From contig DPEO01000091.1 in the NCBI GenBank assembly GCA_003530935.1, positions 26,439-48,267 on the forward strand: 21,829 bases of DNA, read 5' to 3'. The stretch's first letter is position 1, and every line of letters begins with the position of its first letter. Both the position numbers and the translations under genes were made by a program. Source of the stretch: Desulfomicrobiaceae bacterium. Its GTDB lineage: Bacteria; Desulfobacterota; Desulfovibrionia; Desulfovibrionales; Desulfomicrobiaceae. This document shows positions 15,649 through 21,829 of the stretch, piece by piece. Below the pieces are notes generated by a model that was not told the DNA's origin, searched no databases, and saw only the letters and a list, made by a program, of their open reading frames with translations.

Positions 15649-17581
15649 GGGCGTCCTCGTGGCGTTTTTTGGCGTTGACCCAATTGAGCAGGCCCCCGGC
15701 GCGGATCACGGCGATGTCTTGGGCCGTGAGGTCGTGGCGGAGCTCCACGGTTGTTCCGGAAGTGGTCTGTGCGGTGAGCGGTGCGCCCGGAGCGAGGGTC
15801 GTGGTGTCCAGGCGCAGGCGCTCGCCCTGGGCCAGGGTATCGTAGTCCGCGGCATTGGCCAAGGTCAGCGGCAGGATGCCGAAGTTGATGAGATTGGCTT
15901 TGTGGATGCGGGCAAAGGACTTGGCGATGACCGCACGCACCCCCAGGTAGCGGGGGGCCAGGGCCGCGTGCTCGCGGCTGGAGCCTTGGCCGTAGTTCTC
16001 GCCGCCCAGGATACAGCCCTGGCCGGCGGCCTTGGCCCGGGCCACGAATTCGCCGTCCACGCGGGCGAACACATGTTCACTGATGGCCGGAATGTTGGAG
16101 CGCAGGGCGGTGATGGCCGCACCGGCGGGCATGATGTGGTCGGTGGTGATGTTGTCCCCGGTCTTGAGCAGGATGGGCAGATCCAGGCACTCAGGCAGGG
16201 CGTCGAAGGGCGGCAAGGGCACGATGTTGGGGCCGCGCTCCACGGTGACGTCCGTCCCATCTTCCGGCGGGAAGAGAAAGAGGTGGCGGATGGACGGGAT
16301 GGTCGCGGGTAGCTGCGGGGGCGTGATGTTTGCCTTCCAGGTGGCGGGATCGGTAAATCGGCCTTCCCGGGCGCAGAAGGCGGCGGTGATGGGGCTTGCC
16401 AGGTACACCTGGGCGTCCTGGGTGCCGCTTCGGCCCTCGAAATTCCGGTTGAAGGTGCGCACACTGACCCCGCCGCTGACAGGCGATCCCCCCATGCCGA
16501 TGCATGGGCCGCAGGTGCACTCCAGGAGCCGGCCTCCGGCGTCGAGCATGGGGTCCAGGAGCCCTTCGGCCACGAGCATCTTGAGCACCGCCTTGGAGCC
16601 GGGGGAGATGAGCAGGTCCGTGGACGGCGCCACGCGGTGGCCGCGCAGGATTTCCGCCACGGCCTTGAGGTCCGCATAGGACGAATTGGTGCACGAGCCG
16701 ATGGCCACTTGGTCCACGGCCAGGCCATGGAGTTCGGCCACAGGGACCACCCGGTCCGGCATGTGGGGCGCGGCGGCCAGGGGCACCAGGGTGGAGAGGT
16801 CCACGTGGATTTCGTCGTCGTAGGTGGCATCCGGGTCTGCGGCTAGGGGCGTGAAGTCCGCCTCGCGGCCCATGGCGCGCAAAAAGGCCAGGGTCTGCTC
16901 GTCGCTGGGGAAGATGGAGGTCGTGGCCCCGAGCTCCGCGCCCATGTTGGTGATGGTCGCCCGCTCGGGTACGGTGAGCGTGGCCACACCAGGGCCGGCA
17001 TACTCGAAAATGACCCCGACGCCGCCTTTGACCGTCAACAGCCCCAAAAGGTGCAAGATGACGTCTTTGGCCGAGGCAAAGCCGGTGAGCCTGCCGGTGA
17101 GCCACACTCGGCACACCTTGGGCATGGTGAGGGTGTATGGCTCTCCAGCCATGGCCAGGGCCACGGACAGACCGCCGGCCCCCATGGCCAGCGCCCCCAT
17201 GCCGCCTGCGGTGGGGGTGTGGGAGTCGGAGCCGATGAGGGTGGTGCCAGGCTTGGCGAAGTTTTCCAGGTGGAGCTGATGGCAGATGCCGGTGCCAGGA
17301 GGCGAGAACACGATGCCGTACCGGGCGGCCACGGTGCGCAGGTAGCGGTGGTCATCGGGGTTACGGAAGCCCATTTGCAGCGTGTTGTGATCCACGTAGC
17401 TCACGGAGAGCTGGGTGCGTACCCGGTCGAGCCCCATGGCTTCCCATTGCAGGTAGGCCATGGTGCCGGTGGCGTCCTGGGTGAGGGTTTGGTCGATGCT
17501 GAGGGCGATTTCCGTACCTCCGGTGAGCTCGCCGGAGACGAGATGACTCGCGATGATTTTATGGGCAAGACTGTGTGGCAT
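15641..17581 (-). CDS. Aconitate hydratase (Aquifex-type aconitase)
   Basis: A 646-residue [4Fe-4S] aconitase, much shorter than the roughly 890-residue AcnA. It matches the shorter Aquifex/deltaproteobacterial type, in which the catalytic and swivel domains are still on one chain. The cluster ligands are Cys297 (GSCTNSS) and Cys357/Cys360 (TCGPC). GSDSHTPTAGGMGALAMGAGG lies at 117-137. The swivel domain includes GDNITTDHIMPAG, then GENYGQGSSREHAALAPRYLG and KSFARIHKANLINFG. It interconverts citrate and isocitrate via cis-aconitate. A related hydro-lyase such as homoaconitase is less likely. ATG 17581 has a clear AAGGAG five bases upstream. It lies 31 bases after the coiled-coil gene and overlaps ppiD by 8 bases. 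Confidence 0.93.
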   Translation of the reverse strand: MPHSLAHKIIASHLVSGELTGGTEIALSIDQTLTQDATGTMAYLQWEAMGLDRVRTQLSVSYVDHNTLQMGFRNPDDHRYLRTVAARYGIVFSPPGTGICHQLHLENFAKPGTTLIGSDSHTPTAGGMGALAMGAGGLSVALAMAGEPYTLTMPKVCRVWLTGRLTGFASAKDVILHLLGLLTVKGGVGVIFEYAGPGVATLTVPERATITNMGAELGATTSIFPSDEQTLAFLRAMGREADFTPLAADPDATYDDEIHVDLSTLVPLAAAPHMPDRVVPVAELHGLAVDQVAIGSCTNSSYADLKAVAEILRGHRVAPSTDLLISPGSKAVLKMLVAEGLLDPMLDAGGRLLECTCGPCIGMGGSPVSGGVSVRTFNRNFEGRSGTQDAQVYLASPITAAFCAREGRFTDPATWKANITPPQLPATIPSIRHLFLFPPEDGTDVTVERGPNIVPLPPFDALPECLDLPILLKTGDNITTDHIMPAGAAITALRSNIPAISEHVFARVDGEFVARAKAAGQGCILGGENYGQGSSREHAALAPRYLGVRAVIAKSFARIHKANLINFGILPLTLANAADYDTLAQGERLRLDTTTLAPGAPLTAQTTSGTTVELRHDLTAQDIAVIRAGGLLNWVNAKKRHEDAHA

Positions 17582-17612
17582 GGAGGCTCCTTGCTATGGA
17601 AAAAAACGGGCT

Positions 17613-17873
17613 TTAGGCCCATTGGCTGTGCAGTAGGCGGATTTTGTTGCGTCGAAAGAGGATCTCCGTATCCAGGCGGAGTTTTTCCTGCTGCAGGGCG
17701 AAGATTTCGGCTGCGTGGGATGTCGCCGGTTCTTGGGCCTCGGCGTCACGAAGTGCGCGGATGCGGGAACGCAATTGGGCCTGTTCGTACTCGAAGGCGG
17801 CGATTTCTCGTTCCAAGTGGACGATGGTGGTGTCAGGATTGGATGCGGATACGTTTGCGTTTGGGTTGTTCAT
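17613..17873 (-). CDS. Small coiled-coil protein of unknown function
   Basis: An 86-residue protein. After a short polar N-terminus it is almost wholly helical with heptad spacing (VHLEREIAAFEYEQAQLRSRI and later IFALQQEKLRLDTEILFRRNKIRLL), which indicates a coiled coil. It has no signal peptide and no Cys. The start at ATG 17873 lies 41 bases inside the end of the upstream chorismate mutase/EPSPS-like gene. No better downstream start is seen, and the SD (AGGAA) is distant. I do not recognise a family. The unusual overlap and the shared operon suggest coupled translation with the fusion protein. Confidence 0.7.
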   Translation of the reverse strand: MNNPNANVSASNPDTTIVHLEREIAAFEYEQAQLRSRIRALRDAEAQEPATSHAAEIFALQQEKLRLDTEILFRRNKIRLLHSQWA

Positions 17874-19446
17874 GAACAGCGGCCGGTTCCTGTGGTTGGG
17901 AGAGAAAGAGTTGGGGTTCGGGAAGGTTCATGTAGATCTTCCAGAACCAGGGCCATACGGACGAGACGTTGTCCGCGCCGGAGATGCAAAATCCCGGGCG
18001 GGTGAAGGATGCCAGGGCCGCCGCCAGGGTCCAGAAGGGGTCCGGGCTTTGCCAGGTTCCTTCCGGGGCGCGGCCGTGCACCGGAAGATTGAGGCGCAGT
18101 GAAGTCGCCGTCCGCTCAAAGTCCACGCCCAGGGCCGTGAGGAGTTCGGCGCCGGTGTCGAGCAGTTCTTCCTGGGGCAGGCGCAGGGTGGTTGGTCCCT
18201 TGAGCCCCAGAGAGAGCGCGAGGATGAGCGGAAAATACTCCGGGCAGGGAGAGAGGTCTGCGTCCAGCGCCTGGGGCGGTTCGGTCATGGTGGCGGTGAT
18301 ATGTCCTTCTGCAGCCTCCAGGCGCAGGCCGAGTTCCTCGAGGAGGTCCAGGGCGCTCTGGAGGTGCGGGTGATGGGGCGGCCAGGTGCCCCGCAGCCGG
18401 GCGGTGCCGCCATGAAAGAAGGGGAAGGCCAGCACGTGCAGGGAGAGCAGCGGGTCCATGGGGACGTCTGCGTGGCGCAGCCCCAGGCGCACGGGCCCGG
18501 GCGGAACGACGATGGTGGCGTCCTGGAATTGGATCTCGGGGATGAGTTCCTGGAGGAACCCAATGTCTTTGCGCAGGAGTGGACTGGTTTTGTAGCCCGG
18601 CTCCACATGGATGACGAGGCCTTTGGGATAGGTGGTGGCCGCCACGGCCAGGGCCAGGATGAACTTTTTGGAAAAACCCGGAGGGATGGTGACGCTGTCG
18701 GGAATTTGGCCGCTGGCTTCCAGGCGGGCGGGCAGCCCGGTGCTGTGGGGTTCGATGGTGGTGAGCCGCGCCCCGAGGGTTGGCAGGAAATCCTGGATGG
18801 GGCGCAGGTCGTGCACCTTGAGGCGGGTGGCCCCGGTGAACTTGACCTTGGTGACCCGGCCAAGGCTGAGGCAGAGCAGCAGGTAGAGATGAAATTTTCC
18901 TTGGCCTGCATAGACGATGGTGTTGTCCGCGCTCCACGAAGGCACCGGGGTGCTGGAGTAGGACTCCGCCTCTGCGGTGAGGTTGAGTCCGAATTGCCGC
19001 AGGGCGTTCATGAGCTCCAGGGACAGATCCGTGCCTTGGAAGGGGGCGACGGTGACGGGCTCGGCGTTGACTGCGGCAAGTACCATGAGGATGCTCGCCA
19101 GGATCTGGTCGCGCGGGGCGTCGAGGTCGATGTGTACCGGCTTGCGGCGGGGATACAGGCAGAGGGAGCCCGTGCCGCCGTCTTTTTCCGCCTGGGCGTA
19201 AGCCAGGGTGTTGGTCAGGTGGAAGAGGCGGCGGACGAGTTGCGGGTCGAGATTGTCTTTGGCGCTGGCCAGCCGCCAGGTATTCCAGAGGGTTTTTTCC
19301 TGCTGCGCGTCGGTGATCCCGACTCCTTTGGCGCGGCGGCTTTGGGCGGCCTTGGCCAAAAGCCGGGTGCGTTGGGCGATGAGGGTCAGGAGTTTTTCGT
19401 CAATGCGAGCGATTTCCTGTGTCAAGGAGAGGGGTTTGTCTGCCAT
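17833..19446 (-). CDS. Chorismate mutase fused to an EPSP-synthase-like domain
   Basis: A 537-residue two-domain protein. Residues about 8-88 are an AroQ-type chorismate mutase: EIARIDEKLLTLIAQRTRLL aligns with the E. coli P-protein helix. Arg26, Arg37 (Lys in E. coli), Asp46 and Glu50 fall at catalytic positions, but the position of E. coli Arg11 reads as Thr9. Residues about 100-520 follow the EPSP-synthase repeat pattern (KVHDLRPIQDFLPTLGARL near 210-228, SKKFILALAVAATTYPKGL near 259-277, GAELLTALGVDFE near 432-444). Yet the KS, NAGT, RMRERP and DHRxAM signatures of active AroA are not present. The second domain is therefore probably a non-catalytic or repurposed paralogue. It is the first gene of the operon with the coiled-coil, aconitase and ppiD genes. 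ATG 19446 has a poor SD. Confidence 0.75.
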   Translation of the reverse strand: MADKPLSLTQEIARIDEKLLTLIAQRTRLLAKAAQSRRAKGVGITDAQQEKTLWNTWRLASAKDNLDPQLVRRLFHLTNTLAYAQAEKDGGTGSLCLYPRRKPVHIDLDAPRDQILASILMVLAAVNAEPVTVAPFQGTDLSLELMNALRQFGLNLTAEAESYSSTPVPSWSADNTIVYAGQGKFHLYLLLCLSLGRVTKVKFTGATRLKVHDLRPIQDFLPTLGARLTTIEPHSTGLPARLEASGQIPDSVTIPPGFSKKFILALAVAATTYPKGLVIHVEPGYKTSPLLRKDIGFLQELIPEIQFQDATIVVPPGPVRLGLRHADVPMDPLLSLHVLAFPFFHGGTARLRGTWPPHHPHLQSALDLLEELGLRLEAAEGHITATMTEPPQALDADLSPCPEYFPLILALSLGLKGPTTLRLPQEELLDTGAELLTALGVDFERTATSLRLNLPVHGRAPEGTWQSPDPFWTLAAALASFTRPGFCISGADNVSSVWPWFWKIYMNLPEPQLFLSQPQEPAAVHEQPKRKRIRIQS

Positions 19447-19491
19447 GGTCTGCCGCCAGGGAAAGAGGTGGATATGTCATGAAGCGCGATC

Positions 19492-19520
19492 ATGCTACCA
19501 AGATCCTTGTTGCCAAGCAA
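19492..19520 (-). promoter_or_regulatory. Possible extended -10 promoter for the fusion-gene operon
   Basis: On the minus strand TTGCTT (19520-19515) and TAGCAT (19497-19492) are 17 bases apart, and TGG precedes the -10 (extended -10). Transcription would begin about 38 bases before the ATG at 19446. The -35 overlaps an imperfect palindrome (TTGCTTGGCAACAA). The -35 match is only moderate. Confidence 0.4.
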
Positions 19521-19561
19521 GACTTGGGCGGTCTTCGGTGTTTGGCGGTTTTCGGCGTAGC

Positions 19562-19634
19562 GCACGAAAGTTGTTTTTTGGCGGCATGGGAGTGTTGGAC
19601 TCTTCAGCGCGGCCCCTTGTGGGAGCACGAAAGT
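19562..19634. repeat. Direct repeat pair in the 294-base intergenic region
   Basis: GCACGAAAGT occurs at 19562-19571 and again at 19625-19634 (63-base period). Each copy is followed within three bases by a T-run and TGG. AAGTCCTTT also recurs (19631-19639 and 19703-19711). The rest of 19447-19740 shows no convincing gene; the short frames open across it lack a good start or SD. The repeats could be operator sites or copies of a dispersed intergenic element. Confidence 0.45.
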
Positions 19635-19740
19635 CCTTTTTGGAAGGCCCCGTCTCGGCATCCAGCGAGGATACTTTGAGTCCGTGGAGAGAACTTCTGG
19701 CCAAGTCCTTTGCCGACAACCCGTTGCATAGAGGCGCTTC

Positions 19741-20259
19741 TTAAGGCTGGATGTCTAGTCCCAGGCGCTTGGGACAGCCGGCTTCCACGTGACAGCTCTC
19801 GCATCCCAAGGCGCCTGAGGCGTAGGTGAGGGTGGCATACTTGCGGGACAAGGCCCCGCTTTCGTGAAGTTCGATGCCCAATGGAGCAATGGCCTGGACG
19901 AGGGCCGGGGTGGGCGTGGGCACCGGGGCGCAGCCTTTGCGTCGCACTCCCGGGCGCAGGGCGGTGAGATACCCCAGCACCAAGGCCTGGGCCATGGCCT
20001 CGCGGGCGAAGGCTTGGGCTGGCGCGTTCTCCCAGAGGGGGTCGATTTCCTCCTCGACGGCAGCGTCCAGGAAGACGAGCAGGTAGCCTTTGCGCCCCCC
20101 GATGCGCCAGGTGTGCGCCGCAGGCATCCAGCGCTCCCAGGCGGCGGTGAGCTCCATAAGGGCCTTGGCGTCGAGAAAATTGCGTTGGGAAAGAAGCAGA
20201 TAGGTCTCCGGGTCCAGCTGCGGTTGCACCTGAACCCGGGTGGCGGACAACGTCGGCAT
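19741..20259 (-). CDS. Unrecognised protein with a C-terminal CXXCH/Cys cluster
   Basis: A 172-residue protein of no family I recognise. The start is secure: AAGGAG overlaps the TPR gene stop (TAAGGAG) five bases before ATG 20259. It has a helical and mixed N-terminal part (LDPETYLLLSQRNFLDAKAL, then TWRIGGRKGYLLVFLDA) and a Pro-rich link near residues 111-118. The C-terminus has Cys110, then Cys153-x2-Cys156-His157 and Cys162. CESCH fits the haem c attachment pattern, but there is no signal peptide or membrane anchor, so a zinc or iron-sulfur site is the likelier reading. It is the last gene of the pyrF-TPR operon. Confidence 0.85.
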   Translation of the reverse strand: MPTLSATRVQVQPQLDPETYLLLSQRNFLDAKALMELTAAWERWMPAAHTWRIGGRKGYLLVFLDAAVEEEIDPLWENAPAQAFAREAMAQALVLGYLTALRPGVRRKGCAPVPTPTPALVQAIAPLGIELHESGALSRKYATLTYASGALGCESCHVEAGCPKRLGLDIQP

Positions 20260-20268
20260 GGGTACTCC

Positions 20269-21081
20269 TTAGGGCGTGTGATTTGCGCCGGAGTCGGCGC
20301 TGGGTGGAGATGGGGCTGCCGGGGCCGTGGCGGCCGGCAGCAGTCCCTGCTGTTTGAGGTATACGAGAAATTTCTTGGCGATGGCGAAATCGGGGTTGAT
20401 GCTCAGGGCCTGGCGCAGGTGCGCCACGGTATTTTCCAGGTCTGCCTTGGAAAAGTAGGCGCGGGCGATGTTGTAGTGCAGGTGCTCGTCTGTGGGGGAG
20501 AGCTCCAAGGCGCGCTGGTAGTAGCGGATGGCCTGGTCGTACATCTCGTTTTTGCGCAGGTTGATGCCGAAATCGTTGAAGAGGTGTTTGTGCTCGGGCT
20601 CGAAGGCGGCGTCGAGCTTCACCAGGCGTTCGAACACATCGTTGGCGCGAGCCGTGTCTCCGCGATCGAGGTAGGTTAGGCCCAGACCAAAATTGGCGCG
20701 GATGTTCTCTTCGTCGATCTTGAGGGCATTGGTGAATTCGTATTCCGCAGAATAGGTCTCGCCATTGGCGCGGTGGCGTTCGGCCCGGGCGATGGTCTGG
20801 TTGAGTTTGCGGATATTGGGATAGACTTTGTGGGTGTAGAACTCCGGCTCCGGGCGGTAGTTTTCCAGAAATTCGTCCCGGGGCACCTCTTGCTTTGGGC
20901 CGGAGGGCACGTAGTTGGGATTGAGGGGCTGCACCCAGATGATGCCGTTTTCGTCTTCCTCCGCGAACCAGTACATGGTCTGGGTGGTTTTGCGCACCGT
21001 GGTGCCGGCACCCACCTTGGCGACCTTTTCCGAGGAGAATACGCCTTTGATGCGGGCCTGATCGTTCTCTTTTTCCTTCAT
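20269..21081 (-). CDS. TPR-repeat protein
   Basis: A 270-residue protein. Its N-terminal part (about 1-90) has a Lys/Thr-rich start followed by YWFAEEDENGIIWVQPLNPNY, which I do not assign to a family. About four tetratricopeptide repeats then run from residue 95 to 245 (for example FGLGLTYLDRGDTARANDVF and YDQAIRYYQRALELSPTDEH). A Pro/Ala-rich tail ends it. No signal peptide is seen, so it is probably a cytoplasmic scaffold for protein contacts. ATG 21081 overlaps the pyrF stop as ATGA, which fixes the start; the frame is open upstream but only as a shadow of pyrF. The following CXXCH protein is nine bases downstream, so the two may work together. Confidence 0.9.
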   Translation of the reverse strand: MKEKENDQARIKGVFSSEKVAKVGAGTTVRKTTQTMYWFAEEDENGIIWVQPLNPNYVPSGPKQEVPRDEFLENYRPEPEFYTHKVYPNIRKLNQTIARAERHRANGETYSAEYEFTNALKIDEENIRANFGLGLTYLDRGDTARANDVFERLVKLDAAFEPEHKHLFNDFGINLRKNEMYDQAIRYYQRALELSPTDEHLHYNIARAYFSKADLENTVAHLRQALSINPDFAIAKKFLVYLKQQGLLPAATAPAAPSPPSADSGANHTP

Positions 21082-21779
21082 GATGCGTCGTCCCCCATGC
21101 GGACACTCTCCATGATTTGTCGGGCCGCGGCAGCGGGATCCGTCGCCCCGGTGATGGGCCGGCCCATCACCAGAAAATTGCTCCCCGCTCTGGCGGCTGC
21201 TTGGGGGGTGCAGATGCGGGTTTGGTCGCCGACGTGGTCTTCGGGACGGCGGAGCCCCGGAGTGACGAGGAGAAAATCGGGGCTGGTGGCCGCGCGGATG
21301 CTTTCCGCCTCCTGTCCGGAGCAGACCACTCCGTCCGCGCCCCAGGCGTGCGCCTGGCGCGCCAAGTCGCCGGCGAGTTCCGGCAAGGGCATCATCGCCC
21401 ACGGCAGGTCTGCGGGGCCGAGGTGGGTGAGCAGCGTTACGGCCACCACGTGGGTCTTGGTGCCCGCCGCGTCCCGGGCCGCCAATGCTGCCTGCACCAT
21501 GGCCTTGCCACCCAAGGCATGCACGGTGAGCATGTCCGCGCCGCTACCGCACACCTGGCGCACTGCGCCGGCTACGGTGTTAGGGATGTCCAAAAATTTG
21601 AGATCCACAAAAACCCGAAAGCCGAGTCCCTTGAGGTCGGCGACGATGCGTGCCCCTGCGGCCAGATAGAGCTCGAGGCCGACCTTCACCCAAGACGTAA
21701 CCCCCACGAGCTGCTGAGCCAGGGTCAGGGCCGATTTCGCCTGGGGAAAGTCCAGGGCCACGACCAATTGAGGGCTCAT
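21078..21779 (-). CDS. pyrF: Orotidine 5'-phosphate decarboxylase
   Basis: A 233-residue OMP decarboxylase that makes UMP, the last step of de novo pyrimidine synthesis. It opens with LVVALDFP and has Lys32 in VKVGLEL. The catalytic Asp59-x-Lys61-x-x-Asp64 lies in DLKFLDIPNT. Also seen are VHALGG, LLVTPGLR and VMGRPIT (phosphate-binding Arg). ATG 21779 is chosen because the family N-terminus begins there, GGGGG lies seven bases upstream, and it overlaps the preceding reading frame as ATGA. A start 12 codons earlier adds residues without similarity. It also overlaps the TPR gene as ATGA. Confidence 0.95.
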   Translation of the reverse strand: MSPQLVVALDFPQAKSALTLAQQLVGVTSWVKVGLELYLAAGARIVADLKGLGFRVFVDLKFLDIPNTVAGAVRQVCGSGADMLTVHALGGKAMVQAALAARDAAGTKTHVVAVTLLTHLGPADLPWAMMPLPELAGDLARQAHAWGADGVVCSGQEAESIRAATSPDFLLVTPGLRRPEDHVGDQTRICTPQAAARAGSNFLVMGRPITGATDPAAAARQIMESVRMGDDAS

Positions 21780-21829
21780 GCCAGCCCCCATGCGTTCCAG
21801 ATCGTGCGCTGCCATGCTTCTTGATAGCG
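21776..21829 (-). CDS. C-terminal tail of the gene upstream of pyrF (partial)
   Basis: Seventeen residues (RYQEAWQRTIWNAWGLA) are read from the right edge to a TGA that overlaps the pyrF ATG as ATGA. The arrangement matches the pyrF/TPR junction, and the composition looks like a helical protein end, so this is probably a real upstream gene cut by the window. Its identity cannot be told. Confidence 0.45.
   Translation of the reverse strand, partial: RYQEAWQRTIWNAWGLA

Noticed and set aside
14017..15678. A 553-codon plus-strand frame antisense to the PpiD-like gene
   Set aside because: Its composition is Gly/His/Val-rich, and it starts and ends within well-supported minus-strand genes.
19422..19719. 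Short minus-strand frames (74 and 79 codons) in the gap upstream of the fusion gene
   Set aside because: No convincing SD or start, Pro/Lys/Arg-rich composition, and repeats that fit repeated DNA as well as coding. Kept only as a repeat observation.
20257..20259. Possible c-type cytochrome reading of the CXXCH protein
   Set aside because: The start codon is fixed by TAAGGAG, and the N-terminus has no signal peptide or anchor needed for periplasmic haem attachment.

Overview
The window looks like a stretch of core chromosome from a GC-rich anaerobic deltaproteobacterium, most likely of the Desulfovibrionales. This is inferred from the gene families present (an RNase J beside an EF-G paralogue, an Aquifex-type aconitase, a chorismate mutase/EPSP-synthase-like fusion) and from strongly G/C-biased third codon positions. 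No species can be named from sequence reading alone. Genes are tightly packed, with many overlaps and SD sites embedded in upstream stop codons. I saw no rRNA, tRNA, insertion sequence, integrase, CRISPR array or phage gene.

Layout. Positions 1-860 (minus) hold the N-terminal part of a ParB-like protein that runs off the left edge. A divergent promoter region and a structured leader precede an EF-G-like GTPase (1071-3131, plus), a terminator, and RNase J (3253-4908, plus). A long hairpin at 4926-4975 separates these from a convergent type I secretion operon, transcribed from right to left: ABC transporter (9333-7663), HlyD-type adaptor (7653-6334) and TolC-type outer membrane channel (6353-4995). 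A good sigma70-like promoter lies just upstream of the ABC gene. murB (10309-9437, minus) follows upstream and is divergent from a five-gene plus-strand cluster: Rrf2-type regulator, argJ, HD-domain hydrolase, TonB-C-like envelope protein and YfcE-like phosphoesterase (10424-13692). A textbook bidirectional terminator (13711-13749) separates that cluster from a convergent minus-strand operon: chorismate mutase/EPSPS-like fusion (19446-17833), small coiled-coil protein (17873-17613), aconitase (17581-15641) and PpiD-like chaperone (15648-13768). Furthest right, also on minus, is an operon made of the tail of an unidentified gene, pyrF (21779-21078), a TPR protein (21081-20269) and an unrecognised protein with a CXXCH motif (20259-19741).

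How the genes relate. Most are housekeeping: RNA turnover, translation GTPase, peptidoglycan precursor synthesis, arginine, pyrimidine and aromatic metabolism, and envelope protein folding. The secretion operon is the only clear accessory-like module, and no substrate gene is visible beside it. The most unusual items are: (i) the chorismate mutase fused to an EPSP-synthase-like domain that lacks recognisable active-site motifs; (ii) the CXXCH-containing protein that has no export signal; (iii) the EF-G paralogue with a non-canonical P-loop and Asp in place of the catalytic His; (iv) a cysteine-bearing Rrf2 regulator heading the argJ cluster; and (v) a repeat-bearing leader upstream of the fusion gene. 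I found no clearly novel multi-gene system.
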